Notes under the pieces: generated by a model
Database searches by the model: none
The model's input: only the letters and a program-made list of their open reading frames with translations
Told to the model about the DNA's origin: nothing
Position numbers and translations under genes: made by a program
Shown: piece by piece, positions 42,192-50,926 of the stretch
Layout of the letters: every line of letters begins with the position of its first letter
How positions within the stretch are numbered: the first letter of the stretch is position 1
Origin: Microbacterium laevaniformans
GTDB lineage: Bacteria > Actinomycetota > Actinomycetes > Actinomycetales > Microbacteriaceae
Reading direction: 5' to 3'
Length of the DNA stretch: 64,000 bases
Assembly: GCF_016907555.1 (NCBI RefSeq)
Contig: NZ_JAFBCE010000001.1
Span: 2,604,001-2,668,000 of the forward strand

Positions 42192-42979
42192 CTAGCACGG
42201 CCGGGCGTGTCGGCTTGACGTCGCGCCGTCGCCGATCACGCGGCGAGGTGTCGCCACCGAGATCAGGACGAGCACCAAATCGCCGCGGATCACGAACGGG
42301 GCCAGGGCGCCGAGCGCGACGGCGACCGCGAGCAGCGCGATCCCGGCACCCATGAAGATCCACGACAGCAGCAGCTGACGACGCAGGCCGAGACGCACGG
42401 TGAGCACCTGCGCGACGGCCGCCGACATGAACACGGCGAACGGCACCGCCCCGGCGGCGAGGCGCGACGTGACACCAATGGCCTGGGCCAGCACGGTCGG
42501 GGTGAGGGCCATCATGAGGCCGAACACCGCGAATCCGGTGAACGCCCCGGTGCCCGCTGCCCAGAACGCGCCGCGTGCGGCCGCCGGAAAGCGATGCGCT
42601 GCGGACGGTAGCGCCGCCGCTGCCCGCGGTCGACGGTCTCGGGAACCACCGCTGTCGCCACGAGAGCGAGGGCGAGCAGCCCGAGGAACACCGCGTAGGG
42701 CGTCTCCAGCTGAGCGGGCACCCAGGTGACCAGCGCACCGGCGACGAGCGGCCCGACGGCCAGTCCCCCCATGTTCGCGAAGTTGGAGACGATCGGGGCG
42801 ATCGTCGACGACGGCACCGCCACGGCGCGCAGTTCGGCGATGTGCGCCGTCGCGGTGGCGGTCAACCCGCCGATGCCGACGCCGGAGACGAAGCGGGCCA
42901 CGATGAGTCCCGTGACGTCCTGCCAGAGCAGGAACATCACGGCGGGCGCCCCGGCGGCGGGGAGGCTGGTGGTGGTCAT
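42192..42979 (-). pseudogene. Decayed MFS transporter (truncated and frameshifted)
   Basis: From ATG 42979 the protein starts MTTTSLPAAGAP and passes at once into a late part of TM1-4 (FLLWQDVTGLIVARFVSGVGIGG), so at least two membrane helices are missing. A one-base shift near 42590 separates RYRPQRIA from PAAARGAFWAAGTGAFTGFAV in another frame. The C-terminal part then ends early after GDLVLVLISV, at about 42260, with a stop at 42192. Three lesions make a working transporter impossible. It is divergent from an equally damaged LysR gene. Confidence 0.75.
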
Positions 42980-43004
42980 GACCTCAGGATGCGCTTTCGG
43001 TCGC

Positions 43005-43025
43005 ATCGAATCTAACGAATTCGAT
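43005..43025. promoter_or_regulatory. Inverted repeat ATCGAAT-N7-ATTCGAT between MFS and LysR remnants
   Basis: The arms at 43005-43011 and 43019-43025 are perfect. The T-N11-A core within them is the classical LysR-type binding pattern. It is presumably the old shared operator of the divergent pair and is better preserved than either gene. Confidence 0.5.
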
Positions 43026-43062
43026 TGATGCTGCTCATCGACATCATCGATAGTTTGTCGCC

Positions 43063-43804
43063 ATGGACACGAGGCTGCCGTTCCGGACGGCGCGTCGCGC
43101 TGACGGCCGCCGGTGAGCACCTGCTGGAGCCCGCTCGGGAGATCGTCGATGCGACGAGCCGATTGCAGAGCGCGGCGACCGGTCGCGTCGAGGGCCTGCT
43201 GCGCGTGGGCATCTTCGTGAACCTCCCGACCCTGCGCATGCCCGAGCTGTTCGCCGCCTTCCGCGCGCAGCATCCCCTCGTGCGCCTGCGCCTGATCTCC
43301 TCTCCCTCCGGCTCCACCGGCCTCGCCGACGAGCTGCGGCGGGGACGGATCGACCTCGCCTTCATGGGGCTGCCGTCCGCGGAGCTGCCCGACCTCGACA
43401 CCGTCGAGCTGGTGCGCTCGCCCTTCGTGGCACTGCTCCCCGACGGGCATGCACTCAGCGCGCTGCCGGAGGTTCCCCTCGAACTCCTGGCGGCCGAATC
43501 ATGGATCGACGCTCCGCACGGCTTCGGTCACCGCGTGCTCCTCGAACGAGCCCTGACCCGCGCCGGGCTCGTGCGCGAGGTGGCGACCGAGGTCTCCGCG
43601 GTCGGCGACATCCCCGCGTTCGTCGCCGCCGGTTTCGGCGTGGCGCTCGCGCCGCAGGTGCTCGTCGTCCCGACGCCCGGCACGATCGCGGTGCCCGTCA
43701 CGCCGGTGATCGAGTGGCCGCTGAGCGTGAGCACCCGGCGGCACGCCGGACCGGCGGCGGTGGCGCTGCGCGCGGTCATGCTGCAGCGGTTCGCCGTCGG
43801 CTGA
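43063..43804 (+). pseudogene. LysR-family regulator with its DNA-binding domain deleted
   Basis: ATG 43063 begins MDTRL, the usual LysR start. The sequence then changes frame and resumes at RRVALTAAGEHLLEPAREIV, which normally follows residue 55 or so. The entire helix-turn-helix (about 50 residues) has been lost with a frame change, so translation from 43063 stops after about 17 codons. The effector-binding domain is intact in the other frame: LRVGIFVNLPTLRMPELF, DLAFMGLPSAELP, ESWIDAPHGF, up to 43804. It cannot act as a DNA-binding regulator. Confidence 0.75.
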
Positions 43805-43808
43805 CGAG

Positions 43809-44480
43809 TCAGAGCGTCGGACCCGCCCCGCGCCCCCAGCGGAACGGCGAGACGGTCGGGTCGCCCGCGACCCAGAACCGCCACGGGAATGCGGCCGTCC
43901 CCGCGACGCCCGCGACCCCGACGCGAGGTCCCGACGCGATGTCGGAGCGGGCCGCGACCGGCAGCCACAGACGGGCGACGGCGCCGGCCCGCGGGACGCC
44001 CACGACCGCGTCGATGCCGTCGTGGACGGGGTGGCGCAGGCCCACGGCATCCCCGAGCCTGCCGGGGCCGCGCGCGAGATCGCGGGCCACGCGCGCCGTG
44101 GGCCGACGCGCGAAGGCGATCTGCTCGCCGTCGATCACCTCGCCGGCGCGCAGCAGGATTCCGCCGGCCTGACCCTGCGGCCCGCACACGACGTTGACGC
44201 AGGAATGGATGCCGTGGCTCAGGTAGACGTAGAGATGACCCGGTGGGCCCCACATCGTCGCGTTGCGGGCCGTCCGCCCCATCCGCGCGTGCGATCCGGG
44301 GTCGGCCTCCGGTCCGGTCCCGGCGCCGTGATAGGCCTCCACCTCGGTCGGACGCACCGCCACGCGTGCGTCGCCGATCGTCACCTCCAGCAAACCGCCG
44401 AGCAGGCGCGGCGCCACCTCCACCGGCAGCGCCGTGAGCGCTGCCCGGGTCGCGGGAATCAGGCCCGAGCGCTCGCTCAT
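43809..44480 (-). CDS. mpg: 3-methyladenine DNA glycosylase (AAG/Mpg family)
   Basis: A 223-residue base-excision repair enzyme. APRLLGGLLEVTIGDARVAV opens the fold. RPTEVEAYHGAGTGPEADPGSH contains the catalytic Glu, and GPPGHLYVYLSHGIHSCVNVVC the conserved YV.YG-like strand. GILLRAGEV and ARGPGRLGDAVGL follow. It removes alkylated adenines such as 3-methyladenine. The start ATG 44480 overlaps the exported-protein gene by 4 bases, making it the last gene of a long run starting near zur. Confidence 0.93.
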   Translation of the reverse strand: MSERSGLIPATRAALTALPVEVAPRLLGGLLEVTIGDARVAVRPTEVEAYHGAGTGPEADPGSHARMGRTARNATMWGPPGHLYVYLSHGIHSCVNVVCGPQGQAGGILLRAGEVIDGEQIAFARRPTARVARDLARGPGRLGDAVGLRHPVHDGIDAVVGVPRAGAVARLWLPVAARSDIASGPRVGVAGVAGTAAFPWRFWVAGDPTVSPFRWGRGAGPTL

Positions 44481-45901
44481 GTGCGCGGCGGCGTCTGGCA
44501 CCACGAGATGTCGAAGCCCGCGAGCGCGCCGACCTCGGTTCCCGCCTCCGGGCCGGAGAGGGCCACGACGTGGGTGCGCAGGTGCGTCGGCATCGGCAGC
44601 TTGTACCCGTCGTACGGGTTCGACACGGCATCCGGGGCCACGAGGAACGCGGCGTACCTCCCGCTCGGCGACACGCACGACTGGATGAGGATGTTTTTCG
44701 GGTCGACGGAGAAGACCGGTGTCGCCTTTCCCGCGGTGTCGACGACGTTGACGGTGGTGGAGCGCACCGTGAAGCCGTCGACGACGGCGAGCACCCGCAG
44801 CGTGTCGCCGTTGCTCATCGGCACCATCTTGTTGGTCTGCCCCAGAGCCTTGTCGGTCGGCGGCAGGTCGACCTGCTTGGCCGTGGCCAGATCGATGGCC
44901 GCGGGCCCCTCCACACGCTCGACGATCGCGGTGGTCGTGCCGCGCGCGATGCCGTCGATCGACACGGCGTTGCCGAGGGTGACCGGGTCGCCGCCGGACG
45001 GGGAGATGAGAGTGAGGGCGCCGTCGTAGGTGAGCATGAGGATGCTGTCGGTGCCGGGCACGAACCGCCAGTCGTCGACGCGGGACTCGCCGCCGCTGCG
45101 CTGGATCATCGTCGGCTGCGCATCGCTCTGCGCGGAGGCGAGCGAGGCCGTGAACAGCCGGGCTTCGCGAGCGCCCGGCGTGCCGACGGTGGCATCCGTG
45201 TAGGTGTAGCCGATGAGATCTCCCCGATCGGCGCTCTGCAGGTCGGTGACCGTGCCGTCGCCGGGGAGGGCGAGCTCGCGCACGTTGCCGCCGTCGAGAT
45301 CGGTGACCACGAGGTGCGACTTCTTGTCGTCGTCGAGCGTCGACATGACGAGATGGCCGGCGGTGGCACGGAAGTCTTCGATGTGCGCGTTGGTGTAGAC
45401 CGGTTCGGGGTCTTGACCGGCGAGGCCGGTGCGCAGGATCCGATCGCCGCCGTCGCCGCGCTGCAGGACGAAGGCCTGCAGCGCGGGCGTGGTGAAGCTC
45501 TGCGAGACGGATGCTGTCGGGCCGCCGCCGATGCCGCTGACCCCATCGATCGTCACGGTGTACGAGGTGTCGTCCCACAGCGGCTGGGTGAAGCGGATGC
45601 CCACGCTGCGTCCGGACGTGTCCACGGTGAAAGGCGCGGCGGGCGAGACGGTGACCTGGGTCGGCGTGACCTTGGCGAGGGACTGGGTGGTCGTGATGAT
45701 CAGCCGCGAGCCGGCCGCGCTGACCGCGGCATCCGGGTCGACGCTCACGTTCGTGACGCGCGGACCCTGCGCGACCGTGACGGCGGCGCCGGCGAGTCCG
45801 ATGACGGCCAGCGCGGCGACGACGATCGCGAACCCCGCGAGGAAGGCGCGGGCGCGGCGGCGACGTGTGCGCTCACGACGCGTCGCGCGCTCAGTACTCA
45901 T
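44477..45901 (-). CDS. Membrane-anchored protein with Ig-like and propeller-like parts
   Basis: A 474-residue protein. An Arg-rich N-terminus and one helix (FAIVVAALAVIGLAGAAVTVA) anchor it. Residues about 55-140 form an Ig-like Big_5-type domain (TQSLAKVTPTQVTVSPAAPF). The rest has repeated strands typical of a TolB/WD-like propeller, such as SHLVVTDLDGGNVRELALPGDG, DSILMLTYDGALTLISPSGG and DTLRVLAVVDGF. No enzyme motif is visible. The gene overlaps both neighbours by a few bases, so it is cotranscribed with the TIGR03943 gene. Confidence 0.75.
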   Translation of the reverse strand: MSTERATRRERTRRRRARAFLAGFAIVVAALAVIGLAGAAVTVAQGPRVTNVSVDPDAAVSAAGSRLIITTTQSLAKVTPTQVTVSPAAPFTVDTSGRSVGIRFTQPLWDDTSYTVTIDGVSGIGGGPTASVSQSFTTPALQAFVLQRGDGGDRILRTGLAGQDPEPVYTNAHIEDFRATAGHLVMSTLDDDKKSHLVVTDLDGGNVRELALPGDGTVTDLQSADRGDLIGYTYTDATVGTPGAREARLFTASLASAQSDAQPTMIQRSGGESRVDDWRFVPGTDSILMLTYDGALTLISPSGGDPVTLGNAVSIDGIARGTTTAIVERVEGPAAIDLATAKQVDLPPTDKALGQTNKMVPMSNGDTLRVLAVVDGFTVRSTTVNVVDTAGKATPVFSVDPKNILIQSCVSPSGRYAAFLVAPDAVSNPYDGYKLPMPTHLRTHVVALSGPEAGTEVGALAGFDISWCQTPPRT

Positions 45902-46622
45902 ACGGATCCTTGGGTTGATCGACCGTCTGCACGGAGGCCGGCTGGATCTGCAGTCGTCCCCCCGCGTCGCGGATCGTGCCCGTCACGGTGACCCACGTGC
46001 CGGTGGCCGGGATGTCGCCCGAGGCAACCGGCACACTCGCCGGCTGCGCATCGATGACGCAGTGCGTGATGACCAGGCGCGTCAGTCCGAATCCGCCGTC
46101 GGTGGGGGTCACGAACCCGGTGAGCGTGATGGTGTCGCCGTCGAACGCCTCGGGGTTGGTCGCCGTCGCGAACACGCTCGCCCACTCCCCGACGCCGAAC
46201 TTCGAGGTGTCGCCCGTGGAAGCCAGCGCCACGGTGTCGGAGCCTTGGAACAGTGGTGGAGCACCCGTGTCGCGCTGCATCGCGAGCTCGGCGGACAGCG
46301 TCGCCGGAGGCGTCAGCATGATCGCCGCGACGACGCCGACCGACAGCACACCGCCGGTCACGGTCGCGGCGGTGCCCCAGCCGCCGCGGCGCTCGTGGCC
46401 GTGGTCGTGATCGTGCCCGTGGTCGGATTCGGCGCCCTCCGGCAGGGCGAAGCTGATCACCGCACCGACGAGGGCGATGATCGCCATCGGCACCGCGAAC
46501 CAGTTCGACGAGGGGTTGATGTACAGCGCCAGCTGGCCGTTCAGCCACAGCACCACCGTGACCGCGGCCAGGCCCGCGGCCAGTCCCACCCCGAGCAGGC
46601 GCGATCCGATCAGTTCACGCAA
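45891..46622 (-). CDS. TIGR03943/DUF1980-type membrane protein
   Basis: A 243-residue protein. Two hydrophobic segments (GVGLAAGLAAVTVVLWLNGQL and WFAVPMAIIALVGAVISFAL) are followed by a His/Asp-rich loop (DHGHDHDHGHE), one more helix, and an outer OB-like domain with the usual VTPTDGGFGLTRLVITHCVIDAQP and GTWVTVTGTIRD. This is the partner protein of UPF0718 permeases. The His-rich loop suggests binding of zinc or another divalent metal. It overlaps the permease gene by 8 bases. Confidence 0.85.
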   Translation of the reverse strand: MRELIGSRLLGVGLAAGLAAVTVVLWLNGQLALYINPSSNWFAVPMAIIALVGAVISFALPEGAESDHGHDHDHGHERRGGWGTAATVTGGVLSVGVVAAIMLTPPATLSAELAMQRDTGAPPLFQGSDTVALASTGDTSKFGVGEWASVFATATNPEAFDGDTITLTGFVTPTDGGFGLTRLVITHCVIDAQPASVPVASGDIPATGTWVTVTGTIRDAGGRLQIQPASVQTVDQPKDPYEY

Positions 46623-47625
46623 GGAGGTTCACCACCGATCCGACGGCCACGGCGAACAGCACGACGATCACGACGAGCCCTACCAGCACGTTCGAGCGGA
46701 AGGTGGTGCGCAGCAGCGCGAGCATCTTGACGTCGACGAGCGGACCCACGAGCAGGAACGCGACGATCGAGCCGGGCGTGAAGGTCGAGGCGAACGAGAG
46801 CGCGAAGAAGGCGTCGACGTTCGAGCAGATCGACACGATCATCGCGAGCGTGATCATGGCCACGATCGACAGCGCGGGGTTCGATCCGATCGCCAGCAGC
46901 GCCGAGCGCGGCACGAGCACCTGCACGGCGCCGGCCAGGGCAGAGCCGATCACGAGCGCGGGCATGACGGCGCGCAGTTCGACGACGAACTGGGCGAGGC
47001 TCTGCTGCGCCTTGCCCGGCCCGCGGCCGTGCGCCGCGTTCTCGAGCGAGATCTCGCAGCTGGCACGGAAGCGATCCGTGATGAGGCCATCGGGGTCGGG
47101 ATGCCGGCTGTAGAGCCACCCGATGAGGTTCGCGACCGCATAGCCGCCGAGGAGGCGCGCGATGAGGATGCCGTCGTCGAACCCGAACGCCTGGTGCGTG
47201 GTGATGATCACGATCGGGTTCACGATCGGCGCGGCGATCAGGAAGGTGAGCGTCTCGGCGACCCCCAGCCCGCGCATCATGAGACCGCGCGCGAAGGGGA
47301 CGTTTCCGCACTCGCAGACGGGGATGAGCATGCCCAGGAGCGACAGCACCGCCCGCCGCGCCCACGGTGCCCGCGGCATCCATCGTTCGATCGCACCGGC
47401 CGGCACCCACACCTGCACCACGATCGACAGCAGGACGCCGAGGATCACGAAGGGGAGCGACTCGATCAGGACGCTGATGGAGAGGGTGAGACCGTCCTGC
47501 AGCCGGGTCGGCAAGGCAGGCCCCGGGGCGAGGAAATCGACCGCGATGAGCGCGGCCACCACCAGCGCGCCGATGCCGACGGCCACCAGGGGACGGGCCG
47601 GCGCGACGCGCACCTCAGTCGACAC
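46615..47625 (-). CDS. UPF0718/DUF318 family permease
   Basis: A 336-residue membrane protein with eight or more hydrophobic segments. The conserved repeats read PVCECGNVPFARGLMMRGL, containing the CxC motif, and LAAPIVNPIVIITTHQAFG. It ends with LVGPLVDVKMLALLRTTF. Members occur with TIGR03943 proteins and may carry metal ions or metal-bound thiols; the substrate is not established. Location directly after zur, overlapping by 11 bases, points to zinc. Confidence 0.85.
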   Translation of the reverse strand: MSTEVRVAPARPLVAVGIGALVVAALIAVDFLAPGPALPTRLQDGLTLSISVLIESLPFVILGVLLSIVVQVWVPAGAIERWMPRAPWARRAVLSLLGMLIPVCECGNVPFARGLMMRGLGVAETLTFLIAAPIVNPIVIITTHQAFGFDDGILIARLLGGYAVANLIGWLYSRHPDPDGLITDRFRASCEISLENAAHGRGPGKAQQSLAQFVVELRAVMPALVIGSALAGAVQVLVPRSALLAIGSNPALSIVAMITLAMIVSICSNVDAFFALSFASTFTPGSIVAFLLVGPLVDVKMLALLRTTFRSNVLVGLVVIVVLFAVAVGSVVNLLA

Positions 47626-48037
47626 GCTCTCCGACCGGATCGGCGGCGCGCAGCGCGGAGCAGGAGGCGCAGAGACCGAAGATGTCGACGACGTGCTCGG
47701 CGGCGGTGAACCCGTGCGCGGCGGCGGTGCGCTGCGCCCACGCCTCGACCTCGTGGGCCTCGATCTCGACGGCGAGACCGCACGAGCGGCAGATCAGGTG
47801 GTGATGGTGACCGGTCGTCGAGCACGCGCGGTAGATGGCTTCGCCGTCGGGACTCTGCAGCTGATCGGCCTCGCCGCTGGCGGCGAGCGTCGCGAGCGCC
47901 CGGTAGACGGTGGCCAGTCCGATGCCCGTGTTCTCGCCGCGCAGGGTCGCGTGCAGCGCCTGGGCGCTGACGAAACCGGGGGCGTCGGTCAACGCCTCGC
48001 GCACGCGATCGCGCTGCCAGGTGTTGCGCTGGGCCAT
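47615..48037 (-). CDS. zur: Fur-family zinc uptake regulator
   Basis: A 140-residue Fur-type repressor. The winged helix (REALTDAPGFVSAQALHATLRG, then GLATVYRALATLAASGEAD) is followed by the metal part with TTGHHHHLICRSCG and FGLCASCSALR, which give the structural zinc CxxC pair and sensory histidines. Context with znuACB makes Zur the best assignment. It lies 57 bases after znuB. A candidate operator is the palindrome before znuA. Confidence 0.9.
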   Translation of the reverse strand: MAQRNTWQRDRVREALTDAPGFVSAQALHATLRGENTGIGLATVYRALATLAASGEADQLQSPDGEAIYRACSTTGHHHHLICRSCGLAVEIEAHEVEAWAQRTAAAHGFTAAEHVVDIFGLCASCSALRAADPVGERVD

Positions 48038-48093
48038 GCCGGGAGTCTACCCGCGGGGTCTAGGAGCCGGCTGGACGCGTGCGCTGGACGATG

Positions 48094-48954
48094 TCACGCC
48101 TCGACCGTGCCGCGCCGACGCACGCCGTCGACGACGCGGCAGACGAGGTAGATGAGGAACGACAGCGTCGTGATGTAGGGGCTCACCGGCAGCGTTCCCG
48201 CGATGGCGAGCAGAATGCCGCCCACCGCCGCGGTGACGCCGAAGCCGGCGGCCAGCAGAGGCACGGCGATGGGGCCGGTGGAGACCCGCATCGCCGCCGC
48301 CGCCGGGGTCACCAGCAGCGAGAGCACCAGGAGGGCACCGATGATGTGCACCGCCACCGCCACGACGATGCCCAACAGGATCATGAACGCGAACGAGACG
48401 ACGGTCGTCGGCACGCCGCGCGCGGCGGCCGACTGCGGGTCGAGCGAGTCGAAGTTCAGCGGTCTCCAGATGAGCAGCAGTCCCACGAGCACGATCGCGC
48501 TCAAGGCGATCAGCACCGTCAGCTGATCGCTCTGCACCGACACGATCTGACCGGTCAGCAGGCTGAAGCGGTTGGCGCTGCGGCCGTTGTAGAGCGAGAT
48601 GCACAGGATGCCGATACCCAGCCCGAACGGCATGAGCACGCCGATGATCGAGTTGCGGTCGCGGGCGCGCGCGCCCAGCCAGCCGATGAGACCCGCCGCG
48701 ATGAGCGAGCCCGCGATCGAGCCCGTGACGACGTCGACGCCGAGAAGGAGCGCCGCCGCCGCGCCGGCGAAGGACAGCTCGCTGATGCCGTGCACGGCGA
48801 AGGCCATGTCGCGCTGCAGGACGAACACGCCGATGAGTCCGCCGATGATGCCGAGCACCGCGCCGGCCCAGACGGAGTTCTGCACCAGGGCGAGGATGTC
48901 GCCGTAGCGCGCCATCCCGCCGAACAGCGCGTTGCCGATGTCTCCCCAGCTCAC
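48094..48954 (-). CDS. znuB: Zinc ABC transporter permease
   Basis: A 286-residue ABC-3 family permease with about eight hydrophobic segments. Family marks are FVLQRDMAFAVHGISELSFAGAAAALLLG and the late SLLVTPAAAAMRVSTGP. It forms the zinc channel with ZnuC ATPase, whose gene overlaps its start by 4 bases. Manganese specificity cannot be excluded from sequence alone, but the adjacent zur supports zinc. Confidence 0.92.
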   Translation of the reverse strand: MSWGDIGNALFGGMARYGDILALVQNSVWAGAVLGIIGGLIGVFVLQRDMAFAVHGISELSFAGAAAALLLGVDVVTGSIAGSLIAAGLIGWLGARARDRNSIIGVLMPFGLGIGILCISLYNGRSANRFSLLTGQIVSVQSDQLTVLIALSAIVLVGLLLIWRPLNFDSLDPQSAAARGVPTTVVSFAFMILLGIVVAVAVHIIGALLVLSLLVTPAAAAMRVSTGPIAVPLLAAGFGVTAAVGGILLAIAGTLPVSPYITTLSFLIYLVCRVVDGVRRRGTVEA

Positions 48955-49790
48955 GCGACACCTCCCGCGGGTGCGACGACGGCGTCGCCGTGATGGTGGT
49001 GATCGGCATCCGAGTCGGGGGCGCCGACCACGACCAGGCGCCCGCCGACACGGGCGACATGCACCGGGGTGCCGTACAGGGCGGTGAGGGTCTCGGAGGT
49101 CAGGACCTCGTCCGGGCTGCCGAGGGTGAAACGGCCGCCGGTGAGGTAGAGGATACGATCGACCTTCTCCAGCACGGGGTTGATGTCGTGCGTGACCAGC
49201 AGCACGCCGGCGCCGCTGGCGGTGCGGTAGCGGTCGATGAGGTCGATGACGTCACGCTGATTGGCCAGGTCGAGACTGGTCAACGGCTCATCGCACAGCA
49301 GCAGCCCGGGGTCGTCGGCGAGCGCCTGTCCCACGCGCAGCCGCTGCTGCTCGCCCCCGGAGAGCAGGCCCACGGGGCGGTCGGCGAACGAGGCGGCCCC
49401 GACGGCATCGAGCAGCGTCTGCACGCGAGCGCGGTCGCCGCGGCGCGGCACCGGGAAGCCGAAGCGGTGGCCGTCGACACCGAGACGGACGAGATCGCGG
49501 CCGCGCATCGCCGTGTGCCGGGGCAGCGGGCGCTGCTGCGGAATGTAGCCGATGCGACGATTCCCGGCCCGGCGCACGGGCTCTCCGAGCGCCTCGATCG
49601 AGCCCGCACTGAGGCGCTCGAGGCCGAGGACGGCGCGAAGAAGCGTGGTCTTGCCGGCACCACTGGGCCCGAGCACCGCGACCAGTTCGCCCGGCTGCAA
49701 CTCGAGGTCGAGGCCGCGCCACAGCTCATGGCCGCTGCGCGAGAGCGCAGCGGCCATGATGCGAAGGGGAAGAGCGGGGGCGGGGGTCAC
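48951..49790 (-). CDS. znuC: Zinc ABC transporter ATPase
   Basis: A 279-residue ATPase. Walker A is GPSGAGKTT, the Q-loop is GYIPQQRPL, signature LLSGGEQQRLRVGQAL, Walker B LLLCDEPLTSLD, and the switch His is in LLVTHDINPVL. The C-terminus is rich in His and Asp (DADHHHHGDAV), a plausible metal-sensing or metal-buffering tail. It overlaps znuA and znuB by 4 bases each. Confidence 0.94.
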   Translation of the reverse strand: MTPAPALPLRIMAAALSRSGHELWRGLDLELQPGELVAVLGPSGAGKTTLLRAVLGLERLSAGSIEALGEPVRRAGNRRIGYIPQQRPLPRHTAMRGRDLVRLGVDGHRFGFPVPRRGDRARVQTLLDAVGAASFADRPVGLLSGGEQQRLRVGQALADDPGLLLCDEPLTSLDLANQRDVIDLIDRYRTASGAGVLLVTHDINPVLEKVDRILYLTGGRFTLGSPDEVLTSETLTALYGTPVHVARVGGRLVVVGAPDSDADHHHHGDAVVAPAGGVA

Positions 49791-50725
49791 GAACCCAGCG
49801 CGGTCTTGATCTGCGTAGCCATGTCAGTCATCCACGATACGTAGTTCTGGCCCTCCGGGAGCAGCTCCGAGGCTTTGATGACGGGCACGTTCGCCGCCGC
49901 GGCCTTCGCCTCGGCCTGCGTGGTCTCGGCACCCGCGGCCTGGCCGTTGACGAAGAGGATCTTCACCGATCCCCCACCGATGAGCGTGAGCGCGTCGAGA
50001 AGTGTCGCCGGCGGGACGTCCTGGCCCTCTTCGACGGCTTCGCTGAAGGCGGGCGGGGTCACGTTCTTCAGTCCAGCGGCCTCGGCGAGGTACAGCGGCA
50101 CGGGCTCGGTGACGAAGATCTCGGCGCCGCCGTGGGCTTTGGAGATGTCGCCCAGGATCGGCGTGACCTTCTCGTCGATGTCACTGCGCAGCGCCGTGGC
50201 GTTCGCCGTGAAGACGCTCGCATCGGTGGGGTCGAGCGTGCCGAGCTGCTTGGCGATCTCGTCGGCGACGGCGGCGATGGTCTGCGGGTCGTAGAAGACG
50301 TGCTCGTTGAAGCCGTCGACGGCCGCGGTGGGGTCGGAGCCCGTCCACTCGGGCGAGAAGGTGACGGCGCTGATCAGCGGGGCGGTCGACTTCGCGGCAT
50401 CCTTCAGCGAGGCCATGAACGGGTCGTAGCCGCCGCCGTTCTCGATGAGCAGCTGCGCGTTCTGGACGTCGAGCTGATCGGCCGCGGTCGCCTCGAACTC
50501 GTGCGGATCCTTGCTCTCGTCGGCGATGAGCGAGGTGACCTCGACGTGGTCACCTCCGATCGTCTTGACGATGTCGCCGTAGACGTTGGTGGAGGCGACG
50601 ACCGAGATCGTGCCGCCCGCGGACGCGGAGCCGCTGGGCGACGAGGTAGCGGAGCTGGAACAGCCGGCGAGGGCGAGGGCGGATGCCGCGACGAGCGCGG
50701 ACAGGAGGACGACGGGACGCTTCAT
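49787..50725 (-). CDS. znuA: Zinc-binding lipoprotein of the ABC transporter
   Basis: A 312-residue cluster A-I solute-binding lipoprotein. It has signal peptide and lipobox (ALALAGC), then ISVVASTNVYGDIVKTIGG. The metal ligands probably come from the His in KDPHEFEAT, the His in GFNEHVFYDP and the Glu in VTEPVPLYLA. The His-rich flexible loop of many ZnuA proteins is absent. I place the start at ATG 50725; an upstream in-frame region is a non-coding leader that contains the Zur box. Confidence 0.92.
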   Translation of the reverse strand: MKRPVVLLSALVAASALALAGCSSSATSSPSGSASAGGTISVVASTNVYGDIVKTIGGDHVEVTSLIADESKDPHEFEATAADQLDVQNAQLLIENGGGYDPFMASLKDAAKSTAPLISAVTFSPEWTGSDPTAAVDGFNEHVFYDPQTIAAVADEIAKQLGTLDPTDASVFTANATALRSDIDEKVTPILGDISKAHGGAEIFVTEPVPLYLAEAAGLKNVTPPAFSEAVEEGQDVPPATLLDALTLIGGGSVKILFVNGQAAGAETTQAEAKAAAANVPVIKASELLPEGQNYVSWMTDMATQIKTALGS

Positions 50726-50745
50726 GTCCTCAACCCTAGAACTAC

Positions 50746-50760
50746 TGATAATCGTTATCA
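50746..50760 (-). promoter_or_regulatory. Zur/Fur-type palindrome before znuA
   Basis: TGATAATCGTTATCA is a perfect inverted repeat (TGATAA-TCG-TTATCA), 20 bases upstream of the znuA start codon. It fits the Fur-superfamily box pattern and the zur gene lies in the same block, so zinc-dependent repression of znuACB is likely. Confidence 0.85.
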
Positions 50761-50926
50761 AAACCAGGGCGGCCGAAATGCTGTCAGTTCATAGCTTCCG
50801 CTTGAAGTCGAGACCGCGCCGCCGACAGGCTGTTCTTCGGTCCTCGCGTCCGACGGCGCTCGCGAACGACCGTGTCACGTTCTCTGCGACCCCTCCGCTG
50901 TCGCCTTCGCCTCTCGAGGAGCCGTC

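Noticed and set aside
50762..50926. yybP-ykoY manganese riboswitch before mntP
   Set aside because: The conserved loop sequences are not visible in the 165 bases upstream, so I do not claim it.
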